Source: CAILZL01 sp035548495 | Lineage (GTDB): Bacteria > Pseudomonadota > Gammaproteobacteria > Steroidobacterales > Steroidobacteraceae | NCBI GenBank assembly: GCA_035548495.1 | Contig: DASZSV010000084.1 | Location: forward strand, 1 to 64,000 | Reading direction: 5' to 3' | Length of the DNA: 64,000 nucleotides | Shown: piece by piece, positions 52,296-61,670 of the stretch | Layout of the letters: every line of letters starts with the position of its first letter | Position numbering within the stretch: position 1 is the first letter of the stretch | Notes under the pieces: model-generated | Seen by the model: only the letters and a program-made list of their open reading frames with translations | Told to the model about the DNA's origin: nothing | The model's database searches: none | Program-made: the position numbers and the translations under genes

Positions 52296-53876
52296 ATGAC
52301 CCTGCCTGTTGCCAAACCGACGCCGGCGCGATTCCCGTTGATGTTGAGCGCCGCGCTTGTTCCATTGGCTGTACTCGTGACTTCCACGGCCCATGCCGAC
52401 CTGACTGACCTGATCAATGCTGGACAATTGGCCGGTTACAATGAGATTCGCTTTCAATCCGCCGTTGCAACACAAGCAGTTTACGATCAACTGAAGACTG
52501 CCGGTTGCGATGACGCACAAACCGGACCTACGGCCAAGTGCGGCAACGGTGCATATCTGGTATGGCGCAATGTCCGCGAAGTGGTGCATAACGCGAATTA
52601 CTGGTCGAATCAGCTCAACGCCAATGGCGTGCAAAAACCCACGACATTCACACTGGGCCGCACCGTTGCGCAACTGGGCGGCGCACTGCAGTGGTGTAAC
52701 GGCGAAGAATTCGCTTCATTGAATTCGCTTTCCACCAGTTTCATCTCCGCACAAACCAGCAGTCTTGCAGCACGCGTCACTGCGCTGCGCTTTGGCGCCA
52801 GCGGCTTTCACGCCGCCAACGTCAGTTTGAATGATGATGAATCTCTGGCGTATGACATTGCGCCGCGCGGCGGCGGCGCCAGCGCCGATGATGACAGCGA
52901 TGATGATTACGACAGCGCACACAGCCCGTGGTCGGTGTGGGGCATCTTTGGCAACGGCAGTTACATCAAGGGCGAAAAAGCCCCCACCGGTTCCGAAGAA
53001 GGATTTGACTACAAGGGTCCTTCATTCAACATCGGTGTTGATCATCGCGTATCACAGCACTGGGTACTGGGCGCGATGACGGGTTACCAGAAACAAAGCC
53101 TAGACTTCACTCCCTTTCTCAACAACCTTGCCGTGGGTGGCTCGGACATGAGCGGCTTTTCAGTGCAGCCCTATGCGCTGTATGAATCGGATCACTGGTA
53201 TCTCAATCTGTCACTGGGTTATCAGAACATCAAGTTTGATACCAATCGCATCGTCAACTACGGCACTCAGGCAGGCACGATACTGCCGGTGACCATCACT
53301 GTCGCGCACAACACCACCGACGACAGCGCCGCACATGCGGGCAGCCTGTCCAGTTATGACACGCTGGGCTTTTCCATCCGGCCGGTGGCCGCATGGTCCA
53401 TTGAACCATCGCTGTCGCTGGACTATCAGCACATTCATATCGGGCAATTCACCGAGAATGATCTCAACAACCAGGGCTTTGCATTCACCGTCGATGGACA
53501 GACCATCAACTCCATTGAAGGTATTCCTGAACTGCGCATGCAGTACACCTTTACGCCGCACTTCGGTGTGTGGACACCCTATGTGGATGTGCAATGGCAT
53601 CATCAATTCAACACCAGTCCACGCACCATCAATGCCATTTATGCCGATGCCCAGAACCTGCTGACACCCGCAGCCAGTTTCACCATCAAGACCGATGAAC
53701 TGGATCCCTGGTACCAGGTTTATGCCGCCGGCATTGCCGCGGTGATTCGCGGTTCATCGGCAGGCGAAACTCACAGCAGCGGTGGTTTGCAACTGTATGC
53801 AAACTATCGCCGCTATGAAGGATTGAGAAATTACAAACAACAGATATATGCCGCCGGATTGCGGTACGAGTTTTAG
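52296..53876 (+). CDS. Outer-membrane beta-barrel (autotransporter-like) protein
   Basis: About 526 residues with a signal peptide (MLSAALVPLAVLVTSTAHA). Residues about 25-185 are a small passenger-like domain with two Cys pairs. An acidic linker (DDDSDDDYDS) follows, then about 320 residues of alternating amphipathic strands ending in the terminal aromatic signature GLRYEF. That is the autotransporter/OmpA-type barrel pattern. The ATG at 52296 has GGAG six bases upstream; earlier in-frame starts (52278, 52284) do not. The next gene, 169 bp on, encodes a large lipoprotein with haem-binding motifs, so the pair may work together at the cell surface. Confidence 0.8.
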   Translation: MTLPVAKPTPARFPLMLSAALVPLAVLVTSTAHADLTDLINAGQLAGYNEIRFQSAVATQAVYDQLKTAGCDDAQTGPTAKCGNGAYLVWRNVREVVHNANYWSNQLNANGVQKPTTFTLGRTVAQLGGALQWCNGEEFASLNSLSTSFISAQTSSLAARVTALRFGASGFHAANVSLNDDESLAYDIAPRGGGASADDDSDDDYDSAHSPWSVWGIFGNGSYIKGEKAPTGSEEGFDYKGPSFNIGVDHRVSQHWVLGAMTGYQKQSLDFTPFLNNLAVGGSDMSGFSVQPYALYESDHWYLNLSLGYQNIKFDTNRIVNYGTQAGTILPVTITVAHNTTDDSAAHAGSLSSYDTLGFSIRPVAAWSIEPSLSLDYQHIHIGQFTENDLNNQGFAFTVDGQTINSIEGIPELRMQYTFTPHFGVWTPYVDVQWHHQFNTSPRTINAIYADAQNLLTPAASFTIKTDELDPWYQVYAAGIAAVIRGSSAGETHSSGGLQLYANYRRYEGLRNYKQQIYAAGLRYEF

Positions 53877-53883
53877 CGATTCA

Positions 53884-53933
53884 GGAACCTCTGAAAAACC
53901 GTCGCGAGCGAGGACAGGTTGTTCAGAGGTTCC
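53884..53933. terminator. Long-loop inverted repeat after the barrel gene
   Basis: GGAACCTCTGAA (53884-53895) and TTCAGAGGTTCC (53922-53933) are perfect 12-bp arms with a 26-nt loop, 7 bp after the stop. No T tract follows. Could be a terminator or a recombination relic. Confidence 0.5.
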
Positions 53934-54045
53934 GGTGCAGGGATGCGATGCTGCGATTGATGCGTATTGCTGATTGCGCTTGAAGCTGTTTGCATGTTGT
54001 CTTTGGCGTCACTCCCCATTTCCAGAATATGTACAGGAGACTGCT

Positions 54046-57000
54046 ATGCGGTTCGTCACTCTCACTGCCGGTCCGGCAACGCGCTGGCCGGAAAAATTAT
54101 TGCAGGGCATGTTATTGCTGCTGCTGGTTGCATTGTGCGGTTGTCATCCACGTCCCACGCCGGGACCGCATCCGGTGCATGGTTACGTCAATGCGCGAAT
54201 ATTTTCCGATGTTGCAGGAGTTGCAGCATTACCCAATTCACTGGTGGCTGTGCCGGATATTGAAGTCACTGCAAAGAATGTCAGCACCGGTGCAATGAGT
54301 GCACCCGTAAAAACCGATCCTTATGGATACTTTCGTACGGGTGATCTTGCCCCGGGCAAGTACCAGATCTGCGTCAGCGGCAGCAACTTCGTCAACAGTT
54401 GTGACAGCCAGACCATCACCATTGACTTCTATGTGCATGTGATGGATCACATCATCATCATTCCCGCCAAACAGCATGTGGTTACTGGCACAGTAAAACT
54501 CGCCGACAACACGACACCCTGCTTCTGGTACAACCCGTCATTCGATCCCGGCTTTGTCATGACCGCCAAGGTATCGCTGCAAGACAGCAGTGGCACTGTG
54601 GTCGCCGGCCCCATTCGTGGCAACAGTGTGGGCCAGTATGTCATCCCCACCACGGCAGCTCCCGGTTCATACAAGGTGATGGTCGAATGCGAAGCGGAAC
54701 ATGCCGACGCCACCATCGCGTTGACAACGGCAAGCCTCAAACAGGACTTTGTACTCAGGAATCATCCACCCGCTGTCAATTTGCCTGAATCGTACCTGGG
54801 CACCACGGGTGTGCGTCGAGCCAGTCCCGGCGATGTGCTCAACATCAAGGCGCCTGCCAGCGATGCAGATCATGACACGCTGCATTATCACTGGCTGGAT
54901 GACAACAATCCCGCTGCGGCGTTTGCCGACAACGCCACACTGAGCTGGACAGCACCGGCAAACACCGGGCCACATGCATTGCGCGTACTGGTGTCGGATG
55001 GGCGCGGCGGTTATGCCATCAGCCGCACCGTGATGAATGTAGGTCCGGATGAAATGATTTTCTCCGGCACAGCATTTAATCGTCAGACACATGGTGCATT
55101 GAAAGATGTGATCGTTGATATCAATGGTGTATCCGCAAACACGGATGTAAATGGTCACTTCCTGATCAAGGTGCCCGACCGGCCACGCTTTGTGTTGAAT
55201 GCCAACAAGCCCGGCTTCGCTTTGACCTCGCGCATTTTCTATGCACGCGCAGCCAACATTGAAGTGCCCATGGATGCTGTGCAAACCGCCACCGTGGATG
55301 GCAAGAACGGTGGCGAAGTCAGCATCAAGGTCACCGGTTGCAGGCCACAGCAAAAGAATGACAACAAGAACACCACGGCCGCGAGCCGCGAATGTCCACG
55401 CATTGACATCGGCACACTGACATTGAAATTCGGACCCAACTCACTGGTCTCCGGTGGTTCACCGTTCACCGGCACGGCAACGGTTGAAGCATTTCAATAT
55501 GATCTCTCACTACCCAATGCCATTCCCGGTGATCAAAGCGCCACGTACAAGGGCAAGGATGCACGTCTTGCCACCTTCGGCGCATTCCACATCACACCGC
55601 GTGATGCAGCGGGTCATCCTTTACAGATGGCGCCGGGCAAGACTGTTGCTGTCAGCATGCCCATTCATCCGCTGGCGCTGGCCTCCGCGCCAGCAACCAT
55701 TCCCTTCTTCAGTTATGACGAAGCCAGTGGATTGTGGAAAGATCTGGGTGAACTCAAACGCGTTGGCAACAACTACACCGGCAAGATCACGCACTTCAGT
55801 GATTTCAACGCTGACACCGCCTTCACCACTTCATCGTGTCTGAAGATTGAGCTGGTGAACTTCCCGTCCACTGTGCGTTTGAATGCCACGTACAACAATC
55901 CGGCAGTGGGCAATTTCAATCATCCCAATTTTGAAACGGCCGACGCCACGCAACCCATTGCCATTGAACGCATGGCGCCGAATGAAGATTTCACCCTGGT
56001 GATTGATGACAATTCATCGGCACACACCATTCTGCAAAGTGTAGCGTTGAATTCAGGTCCACCCACCTCGGTTCCATTCCCGGTACCGCCGCCGTATACC
56101 GGCTGCAATGGGCCCATCAGCATTTACTACAACTCGATACCTGCAGCGCCCACCTTCCTGATCAGCGGCACTGCCAGTGGTCCTGCTGATTATCAGACAC
56201 TGACCACCACTACTGCGCCATACACCAATCGCGATACCCTGCCTCACTGGTTATCCGCCAATGGATTCGGTGGTAGCGCAACTGAATCGCATGCAGTGTA
56301 CTTCAACAATGGCGATCTCAAGTTTGGGCGCGACATGCATTGCCGCACCGTATCGCATGGCGGTTCAGGATTCAGTCAGGACTGGGTGGCGTGTTACGTG
56401 AGGAACTATGGCAATGTGGGACAGGACTTCAGTACACAACCCACGGTGTTGAATGGCGCTTATACAAACGCCACACCGGTTGCAACGGTCGCGATGGAAT
56501 ACCATCCGGATCAGGCCAGCAAGGTGCAATACTGGGCTTACGATAGCGGCGGTAGTTATCTCGCAAGTCCGACGCTAGACTCGCAAGGACCCAAGCCCAT
56601 TCCCGATATCTGCATCGCCTGTCATCAGGGAAGTTATGGCGGCACAGGAACACTTGCAGCAGGTTCCATCTTCCTGCCCTTCGATATTGATTCGTTCATC
56701 GGCGATGATGGCAATCCATTGCAGAACACATTGGGCACCGGCGCTCCCCGGCCATCACAGGAAGACTTCCGGCAACTCAATGCATTTGTACTGCAAGCAT
56801 CGGATGCCAGCACCACCGCAGGTGCAGGCGCGCCCAGTGCAGCCGTCCAGCGTTTGATGGACCTGTGGTACAAGGATGCAACACACACTGGCGTGACTGC
56901 TGCAGGCGCTACATTCCACTTTGATCAGGGTGCGGCACAGTTGAATACCAATGTGCCGGGTTCATTCCCCACCAATCCTGCACTCTATGACAGCGTGGTC

Positions 57001-57246
57001 AAACCCGTTTGCCGCACTTGTCATGTGGCGCGAGACCCTACGTTTGATACATGGGATTCGCTCTCGCAAATGACAGGATTTGCAGGCTCGATCCAGTTGC
57101 TGGCATGCGGTCCTGCAACTTCACCGCCACACTTTACGATGCCGCATGCTGAAGTGCCGTATCGCCGCTTCTGGCAGAACAGCCTGTCGTCAACGCTGGC
57201 ATCGGAACTGTTTACGTCACTGAGCAATCACGACTGCCAGAATTGA
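54046..57246 (+). CDS. Large multidomain lipoprotein with two c-type haem motifs
   Basis: About 1066 residues. Lipoprotein signal (LLQGMLLLLLVALCGCHPRP); start chosen because AGGAG precedes the ATG. Order: a carboxypeptidase-regulatory-like beta sandwich (about 45-130, VTAKNVSTG...DPYGYFRTGDLAPGKYQICV), a second such domain, an Ig/cadherin-like domain with DADHDTLHYHW, another regulatory-like domain (about 335-400), a ZU5/DUF-like sandwich (about 470-570), and a C-terminal third of about 350 residues with CIACHQ and CRTCHV. Two CxxCH motifs suggest a dihaem cytochrome-like end. No family for the whole protein is known to me. It follows the barrel gene and has its own strong terminator, so this could be a surface redox or binding protein. 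Confidence 0.7.
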   Translation: MRFVTLTAGPATRWPEKLLQGMLLLLLVALCGCHPRPTPGPHPVHGYVNARIFSDVAGVAALPNSLVAVPDIEVTAKNVSTGAMSAPVKTDPYGYFRTGDLAPGKYQICVSGSNFVNSCDSQTITIDFYVHVMDHIIIIPAKQHVVTGTVKLADNTTPCFWYNPSFDPGFVMTAKVSLQDSSGTVVAGPIRGNSVGQYVIPTTAAPGSYKVMVECEAEHADATIALTTASLKQDFVLRNHPPAVNLPESYLGTTGVRRASPGDVLNIKAPASDADHDTLHYHWLDDNNPAAAFADNATLSWTAPANTGPHALRVLVSDGRGGYAISRTVMNVGPDEMIFSGTAFNRQTHGALKDVIVDINGVSANTDVNGHFLIKVPDRPRFVLNANKPGFALTSRIFYARAANIEVPMDAVQTATVDGKNGGEVSIKVTGCRPQQKNDNKNTTAASRECPRIDIGTLTLKFGPNSLVSGGSPFTGTATVEAFQYDLSLPNAIPGDQSATYKGKDARLATFGAFHITPRDAAGHPLQMAPGKTVAVSMPIHPLALASAPATIPFFSYDEASGLWKDLGELKRVGNNYTGKITHFSDFNADTAFTTSSCLKIELVNFPSTVRLNATYNNPAVGNFNHPNFETADATQPIAIERMAPNEDFTLVIDDNSSAHTILQSVALNSGPPTSVPFPVPPPYTGCNGPISIYYNSIPAAPTFLISGTASGPADYQTLTTTTAPYTNRDTLPHWLSANGFGGSATESHAVYFNNGDLKFGRDMHCRTVSHGGSGFSQDWVACYVRNYGNVGQDFSTQPTVLNGAYTNATPVATVAMEYHPDQASKVQYWAYDSGGSYLASPTLDSQGPKPIPDICIACHQGSYGGTGTLAAGSIFLPFDIDSFIGDDGNPLQNTLGTGAPRPSQEDFRQLNAFVLQASDASTTAGAGAPSAAVQRLMDLWYKDATHTGVTAAGATFHFDQGAAQLNTNVPGSFPTNPALYDSVVKPVCRTCHVARDPTFDTWDSLSQMTGFAGSIQLLACGPATSPPHFTMPHAEVPYRRFWQNSLSSTLASELFTSLSNHDCQN

Positions 57247-57266
57247 TCCGCAAGGCAAGTTGTTCA

Positions 57267-57301
57267 ACGCCACTGATTGACTCAATCAGTGGCGTTTTTT
57301 A
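57267..57301 (+). terminator. Factor-independent terminator of the large lipoprotein gene
   Basis: ACGCCACTGATTGA pairs perfectly with TCAATCAGTGGCGT, then TTTTTT. It begins 20 bp after the stop. One of the clearest terminators in the window. Confidence 0.9.
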
Positions 57302-57369
57302 TTGCTCATGCACAACGTGCTGTTTCATGCAGAAAACATTGAACACGTCATGCCGGATGATAGTGAAGA

Positions 57370-58527
57370 TCAATCCTTGAACAGCAACGGCGCAAACTCG
57401 CGCAAGCTGCGCCGCCAGGTCAAAAACTCATGCGCGGTGTCCGGCGACACATACATCACATTGTTGATTCCGGCGGCCTGCAATGCGGCGGCATTCACTC
57501 TGGGATCGCCAAAAAAACGGCGCATGCGTTCGTCGGTTAACTCGCGGCTGCCAAAACTGACAAAGGCGAGCTTCACCTTGTCCTTGAATCCCGGTGTGCT
57601 ATTTACATCATCCATCGAGAACGTGCCGCCGCTGAACAAACCGATGTAGGCAAACTTGTCGAGATTGGCCAGGGTAATCTTCTTGGTTTCCATGCCGCCC
57701 ATTGACAGTCCTGCCATCGCACGATGCTTGCGATCGGACAGTGTGCGGAAATTGGCATCGACATAGGGAATCAGTTCATCCACCAGCACGGTCTGGAATG
57801 GTTTGATATCAAAACTGCCGATACTGCCGAACTTCGCTTCATTCGTCATGCCATACGTGGTGACAATGATGAAGGGCTTGATCTTTTTTTCCGCGATCAG
57901 ATTGTCCATGATCAGATTGGCATGCCCCTGATTCATCCATGCATATTCGTTTTCGCCCCAGCCGTGTTGCAGGTACAGCACCGGATAACGCTGTTTGCCA
58001 TTCTTGTCGTAATCGGGTGGTGTGTAAACAAAGGCACATCGCGACATTCCAGTGCTCTTTGATGGGAACAGAATCTGTTGCACACGGCCATGCGGCACAT
58101 TCTTCAATGCATAAAAGTCCTGATCATGCGCCGGCACTTCAACACCACTTTCCCAGCGGATGGAGCCATAAAAATTCTGGGTGCCGGGATCGTTAAACAC
58201 GCCGCCATCCACGTTGAGATGATAGTAATGAAAGCCTTCGTCCATCGGGCCCGCCGTAGTTCCGGTCCATACACCATCTTCACCCTTGGTCAAATCAGTA
58301 CCACCCTTACCGCCCAGTCCGAGCGTAACGTTAATCGACTTGGCATCGGGTGCTGTAATGCGAAAACGCACATAGCCTTGTGAATTCACCTGCGGATAGT
58401 CCTGGCCCGGTTGATTCAATGTTGACGGCTTGAAGTCATCCAGCACTTGCTCGCTGGCCTGTGCCAGACAGATGCCGGGCAACATCAGCACCAGCATCAA
58501 TATCATCCGGTTCAATTTGCATTTCAT
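57370..58527 (-). CDS. Secreted CE1-type esterase with CBM48-like N-terminal domain
   Basis: About 385 residues with a signal peptide (MILMLVLMLPGICLAQAS). Residues about 45-130 form an E-set/CBM48-like domain (YVRFRITAPDAKSINVTLGL, GVWTGTTAG). The catalytic alpha/beta-hydrolase has the oxyanion region YLQHGWGENEYAW, nucleophile in AMAGLSMGGMETKK and the histidine in TAHEFLTWRRSL. This is the layout of CE1 feruloyl/acetyl-xylan esterases such as XynZ/Fae1A-type proteins. It should de-esterify arabinoxylan outside the inner membrane. The start at 58527 follows GAGGGCGAG. Divergent from an alpha/beta hydrolase gene across 250 bp. Confidence 0.85.
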   Translation of the reverse strand: MKCKLNRMILMLVLMLPGICLAQASEQVLDDFKPSTLNQPGQDYPQVNSQGYVRFRITAPDAKSINVTLGLGGKGGTDLTKGEDGVWTGTTAGPMDEGFHYYHLNVDGGVFNDPGTQNFYGSIRWESGVEVPAHDQDFYALKNVPHGRVQQILFPSKSTGMSRCAFVYTPPDYDKNGKQRYPVLYLQHGWGENEYAWMNQGHANLIMDNLIAEKKIKPFIIVTTYGMTNEAKFGSIGSFDIKPFQTVLVDELIPYVDANFRTLSDRKHRAMAGLSMGGMETKKITLANLDKFAYIGLFSGGTFSMDDVNSTPGFKDKVKLAFVSFGSRELTDERMRRFFGDPRVNAAALQAAGINNVMYVSPDTAHEFLTWRRSLREFAPLLFKD

Positions 58528-58777
58528 GGTCTCGCCCTCTGTGATCAATTGTGTTTATTGCGGCTTCGTTACTGTGATGTGACAACACACCGATAGTGTC
58601 GAAGTTCCCGTTCATTGACAACAGCAATCGGGATTTATCTCCCTCACTGTCGCCGATTGTTGTGAAAGATGCTGCTTTTGTTCTTTGGCAATACTCATTT
58701 TGATATTCATTGATCATCGCATGAAGGTATATAAATGCCCCTTGCACACTTGCCTCTTCAATTCACATCATCAATAC

Positions 58778-59761
58778 ATGAAATATTCCGCGTGCCTGAT
58801 CGCATTGACCTTGTCTGCACTGTGTTCACTTTGCGTATTCGCAACAGACCCGCCGCAGGAATCCATGGCGGCCATTTTCGCCCGCCAGGCAGCCATTCCA
58901 GATACTGTCGGAACGGGCCCTTTCGCGGCGTTAAAGGAAGAAGTGAGTTCACTGCCCGATCATGTGGTTTATCGTCCTGCGCATCTGGATCAACTCGGCA
59001 AAACCAGACTGGGCATTTATATTTTTGGTAACGGCGCATGCAGCGACGATGGCGCAAGTTCACGTCTGCATCTGCTGGAGATTGCATCACATGGTTACAT
59101 TGCGATTGCACCCGGACGCATTCGCAACGGCCCCGGCACCACAAAGCCATTGGACCCGCCCAGGCCCATGCAAATTGATGCGGCAGGCAAGCCCATCTTT
59201 CCACCACCGCCCACCAAGTCCACTGATTTGATTACCGCACTGGATTGGGCATTGAAACAGAATGCCGATCCACACAGCCCTTACTACAACAAGATTGATG
59301 ACAAGGCAGTGGCAGTATCGGGTTACAGTTGTGGTGGCCTGCAGGCATTGCGTGTGGCCACTGATCCACGCATCAAGACCGTGATCATCATGAACAGCGG
59401 CATCTTCATTCCCGGCACCGGACCCAGTCTGCCGGAAATGGATTTGCCCAAATCACATCTCGACTTGTTGCATACACCGGCGTTGTACATTCTTGGTGGT
59501 CCAACAGACATTGCCTATAACAATGGCGTGGACGACTTCAATCACATCAATGATGTGCCGGCGTTTCTCGGTAACGTATTGAATGTGGGACACGGCGGCA
59601 CTTACTGGCAACCCAATGGCGGCAAAGCGGCGCAAGCCGTCGTCGCGTGGCTGGATTGGCAATTGCGCAATGACAAGAAGGCCGCGGCAATGTTCGTCGG
59701 CAAGCACTGTGGTCTGTGTACCGATCCCGCATGGGAAGTGAGAAAGAAGATGATTGATTGA
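58778..59761 (+). CDS. Exported alpha/beta hydrolase
   Basis: About 327 residues with a signal peptide (ACLIALTLSALCSLCVFAT). The nucleophile serine is in AVSGYSCGGLQALR, the oxyanion region in YIFGNGACSDDGASS and the likely catalytic histidine in LNVGHGGTYWQPNGG; the acid is probably the Asp of GGPTDIAYNNG. The fold resembles dienelactone-hydrolase and acetyl-xylan-esterase relatives, with two C-terminal Cys (KHCGLCTDP) that might form a disulfide. The substrate is unknown; its position opposite a CE1 esterase gene suggests a plant-polymer role. Start at 58778 restores the signal; the frame opens at 58685. Confidence 0.75.
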   Translation: MKYSACLIALTLSALCSLCVFATDPPQESMAAIFARQAAIPDTVGTGPFAALKEEVSSLPDHVVYRPAHLDQLGKTRLGIYIFGNGACSDDGASSRLHLLEIASHGYIAIAPGRIRNGPGTTKPLDPPRPMQIDAAGKPIFPPPPTKSTDLITALDWALKQNADPHSPYYNKIDDKAVAVSGYSCGGLQALRVATDPRIKTVIIMNSGIFIPGTGPSLPEMDLPKSHLDLLHTPALYILGGPTDIAYNNGVDDFNHINDVPAFLGNVLNVGHGGTYWQPNGGKAAQAVVAWLDWQLRNDKKAAAMFVGKHCGLCTDPAWEVRKKMID

Positions 59762-59860
59762 GCCACAACACGCAATCAGTCTTGATCAAGCCGGCAGGGC
59801 AACTCTTGCTGTATGGCTGATTTCGCAAGCATGACTGATCCGTGCTTGCTATATGTTCAC

Positions 59861-60847
59861 TTAACGCCGTTTGGCAGGACGATAACGCTGCAAACTGCTG
59901 TTCGGTGCCTCTGGCCGGGTCATGACAATCAAACCGGCTTTCAATGCGGGCTGTAGATAACGTTCGCGAAATGACTTGCGATCACTCAGCTTTAGAGCAG
60001 CAAGCAATTCATCGCGGGACATTTCCTTTTGCAGCACTTTGAGAAGCGCCCTGACTTGAGGGGTCACTTGAGGGGTGACTTGGGGGGCCGATTCCCTTAG
60101 CGCCTTCAGGACCATCCTGAGCATGAATTCAATGAATGCAGCAGAGTCAACTTCCCTGGTGCTTCGTTTGATGGCCTCATAGTAGGCGCGCTGATTTGTG
60201 TGCACCAGGCTTTCTACCGGGATGTAGCGGAATACCGGATTCCAGTGACTCAGTATCAGCGTCTGCCAAAGGCGCCCCATACGACCATTGCCATCACTGA
60301 ATGGGTGAATGAACTCGAATTCGTAATGAAACACACTGCTGGCGATCAGCGCATGCTGAGCGGATGATTTGAGCCATTTGAACAAATCACGCATCAGAAT
60401 CGGCGCCCTGCTGGCAGGCGGAGCCATATGAATGACCTGTTTGCCTCTCAATACACCAACGTTATCTGAACGATAACGTCCGGCATCGCTTGCCAAACCT
60501 TTCATCAACATGGAATGAGCCTTGAGAAGCGACTTTTCATTGAAAGGTTTCAGTTTCTCAAGCTTTTCGTAAACTGCAATGGCATTACGCGCCTCAATGA
60601 TATCCTTTTTTGGTGCGATTACTCTTTTCCCTTCAAGAATCGCCGTGATTTGTTCCTCATCTAGCGCATTGCCTTCAATCGCAAGCGAACCATGAATCGA
60701 TCTGATCCGGTTTATACGATTCAAGCGCAACGCTTTCACATACTCCGGTTGCGTCGCTATGCGACCGATCTGCTCACCGATCTGCGCCACCAGTCTGATA
60801 ATGGCGGGAGTGACAGTGTACGGCGGCTGCGGGGTTGGCTTAGACAT
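59861..60847 (-). CDS. Fic-family AMPylase-like protein, class II
   Basis: About 328 residues. The active motif is HPFSDGNGRMGR near residue 185, the complete Fic consensus. An inhibitory helix motif SLAIEGN (S54-x3-E58-G) marks it as class II, with the inhibitor in the same chain. A linker of three TPQV units (60054-60089 as a 12-bp tandem repeat) leads to a C-terminal winged-helix domain (LLKVLQKEMSRDELLAALKL). Such proteins AMPylate partner proteins and are often self-regulated. The ATG overlaps the yjbQ stop (TAATG), so they are coupled. Confidence 0.88.
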   Translation of the reverse strand: MSKPTPQPPYTVTPAIIRLVAQIGEQIGRIATQPEYVKALRLNRINRIRSIHGSLAIEGNALDEEQITAILEGKRVIAPKKDIIEARNAIAVYEKLEKLKPFNEKSLLKAHSMLMKGLASDAGRYRSDNVGVLRGKQVIHMAPPASRAPILMRDLFKWLKSSAQHALIASSVFHYEFEFIHPFSDGNGRMGRLWQTLILSHWNPVFRYIPVESLVHTNQRAYYEAIKRSTREVDSAAFIEFMLRMVLKALRESAPQVTPQVTPQVRALLKVLQKEMSRDELLAALKLSDRKSFRERYLQPALKAGLIVMTRPEAPNSSLQRYRPAKRR

Positions 60848-61269
60848 TATTTGTGCTCGCCATGAATGGTTACAACAACCGTCCTTCGATGTGCTGCATG
60901 CCGCTGTTCCCATAGAAAAATTCCCTGCCATGTTCCAAGCAACAATTGACCCTGGCCCACAGGAATAGTAAGTGAGCAATGGGTCAGTATGGTGCGAATA
61001 TGTGCAGGCATATCATCCGGGCCTTCGGCATCATGTTCAAACAGCGGATCACCATCCGGCACCAGACGTGCGAAAAATCGTTCCAGATCCCGGCCCACCT
61101 CCGGATCGGCATTCTCGGAAATGATCAGCGATGCACTGGTATGCTGAACAAACACATTACACAGACCCGTGAGCACACTGCTTTTGGCAACCACCTGCTC
61201 CACCTGTGAAGTGATTTCGGTCAATCCGCGTCCGCGAGTGGCGATGTGCAAGGTTTGTTGCTCAATCAT
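60847..61269 (-). CDS. yjbQ: YjbQ/UPF0047 protein
   Basis: A 140-residue UPF0047 protein. Signature segments are FVQHTSASLIISENAD, EGPDDMPAHIRTILT and LLGTWQGIFLWEQRH with the conserved histidines. E. coli YjbQ has thiamine-phosphate synthase side activity; the real function is not settled. Its TAA overlaps the Fic gene ATG by one base (TAATG). Confidence 0.9.
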   Translation of the reverse strand: MIEQQTLHIATRGRGLTEITSQVEQVVAKSSVLTGLCNVFVQHTSASLIISENADPEVGRDLERFFARLVPDGDPLFEHDAEGPDDMPAHIRTILTHCSLTIPVGQGQLLLGTWQGIFLWEQRHAAHRRTVVVTIHGEHK

Positions 61270-61490
61270 AGGGCTTCTTCAATAGTGAACTGATCGGACC
61301 ATGAGTGTCCAGACTGGTGTTATCGAGCGCAATCATGTCGCGTGCAGTTAACCACCCGCCTTGCAGGAATCGGATGATAGCACTCGCCATGGACTTCCAT
61401 TCGCCATCCAGCATCTGGACGTTGGAACAATTCAGGCGCATGATCGAACGGCGTAATCTTTCTTGTGCAACATAGCTGAGGAGACGTGCC

Positions 61491-61670
61491 ATGGGTAGAG
61501 TGACAGGTTTCTGGGGACTGATAGTTTTAATAGCGGATGTCTGGGCCATCATCAACGTTGTTCAAAGCAACATCACCACGGGAAAGAAAGTGCTGTGGAC
61601 TGTATTGATCCTTGTGCTGCCAGTGCTTGGGTTTCTCATCTGGCTGATCGCGGGACCGAAGTCGAGGTGA
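61491..61670 (+). CDS. Small PLDc_N-like membrane protein
   Basis: A 59-residue protein, below common length cut-offs. It opens MGRVTGFWGLIVLIADVWAI, continues NVVQSNITTGKKVLWTVLIL and ends VLPVLGFLIWLIAGPKSR. The two membrane segments and the LWT.LIL.LPVLGF..W signature are those of the phospholipase-D N-terminal (PLDc_N) domain, found alone in many small proteins of unknown role. GAGGAG lies seven bases before the ATG. An overlapping minus-strand frame (61262-61555) is rejected in its favour. Confidence 0.75.
   Translation: MGRVTGFWGLIVLIADVWAIINVVQSNITTGKKVLWTVLILVLPVLGFLIWLIAGPKSR

Noticed and set aside
54046..57246. Multihaem extracellular electron conduit
   Set aside because: Only two CxxCH motifs are present, far from the many-haem content of known porin-cytochrome conduits; kept as a weaker hypothesis only.
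58528..58777. CRP-like site in the divergent esterase spacer
   Set aside because: TGTGA half-sites occur but no proper TGTGA-N6-TCACA dyad is found.
13028..60847. The two Fic/Doc proteins as one system
   Set aside because: They are 47 kb apart and of different classes: Doc with an AbrB antitoxin, and a class II Fic with an internal inhibitory motif.
61262..61555. 97-residue minus-strand frame before yjbQ
   Set aside because: It overlaps the better supported PLDc_N-like gene on the other strand and has no ribosome site or family signal.
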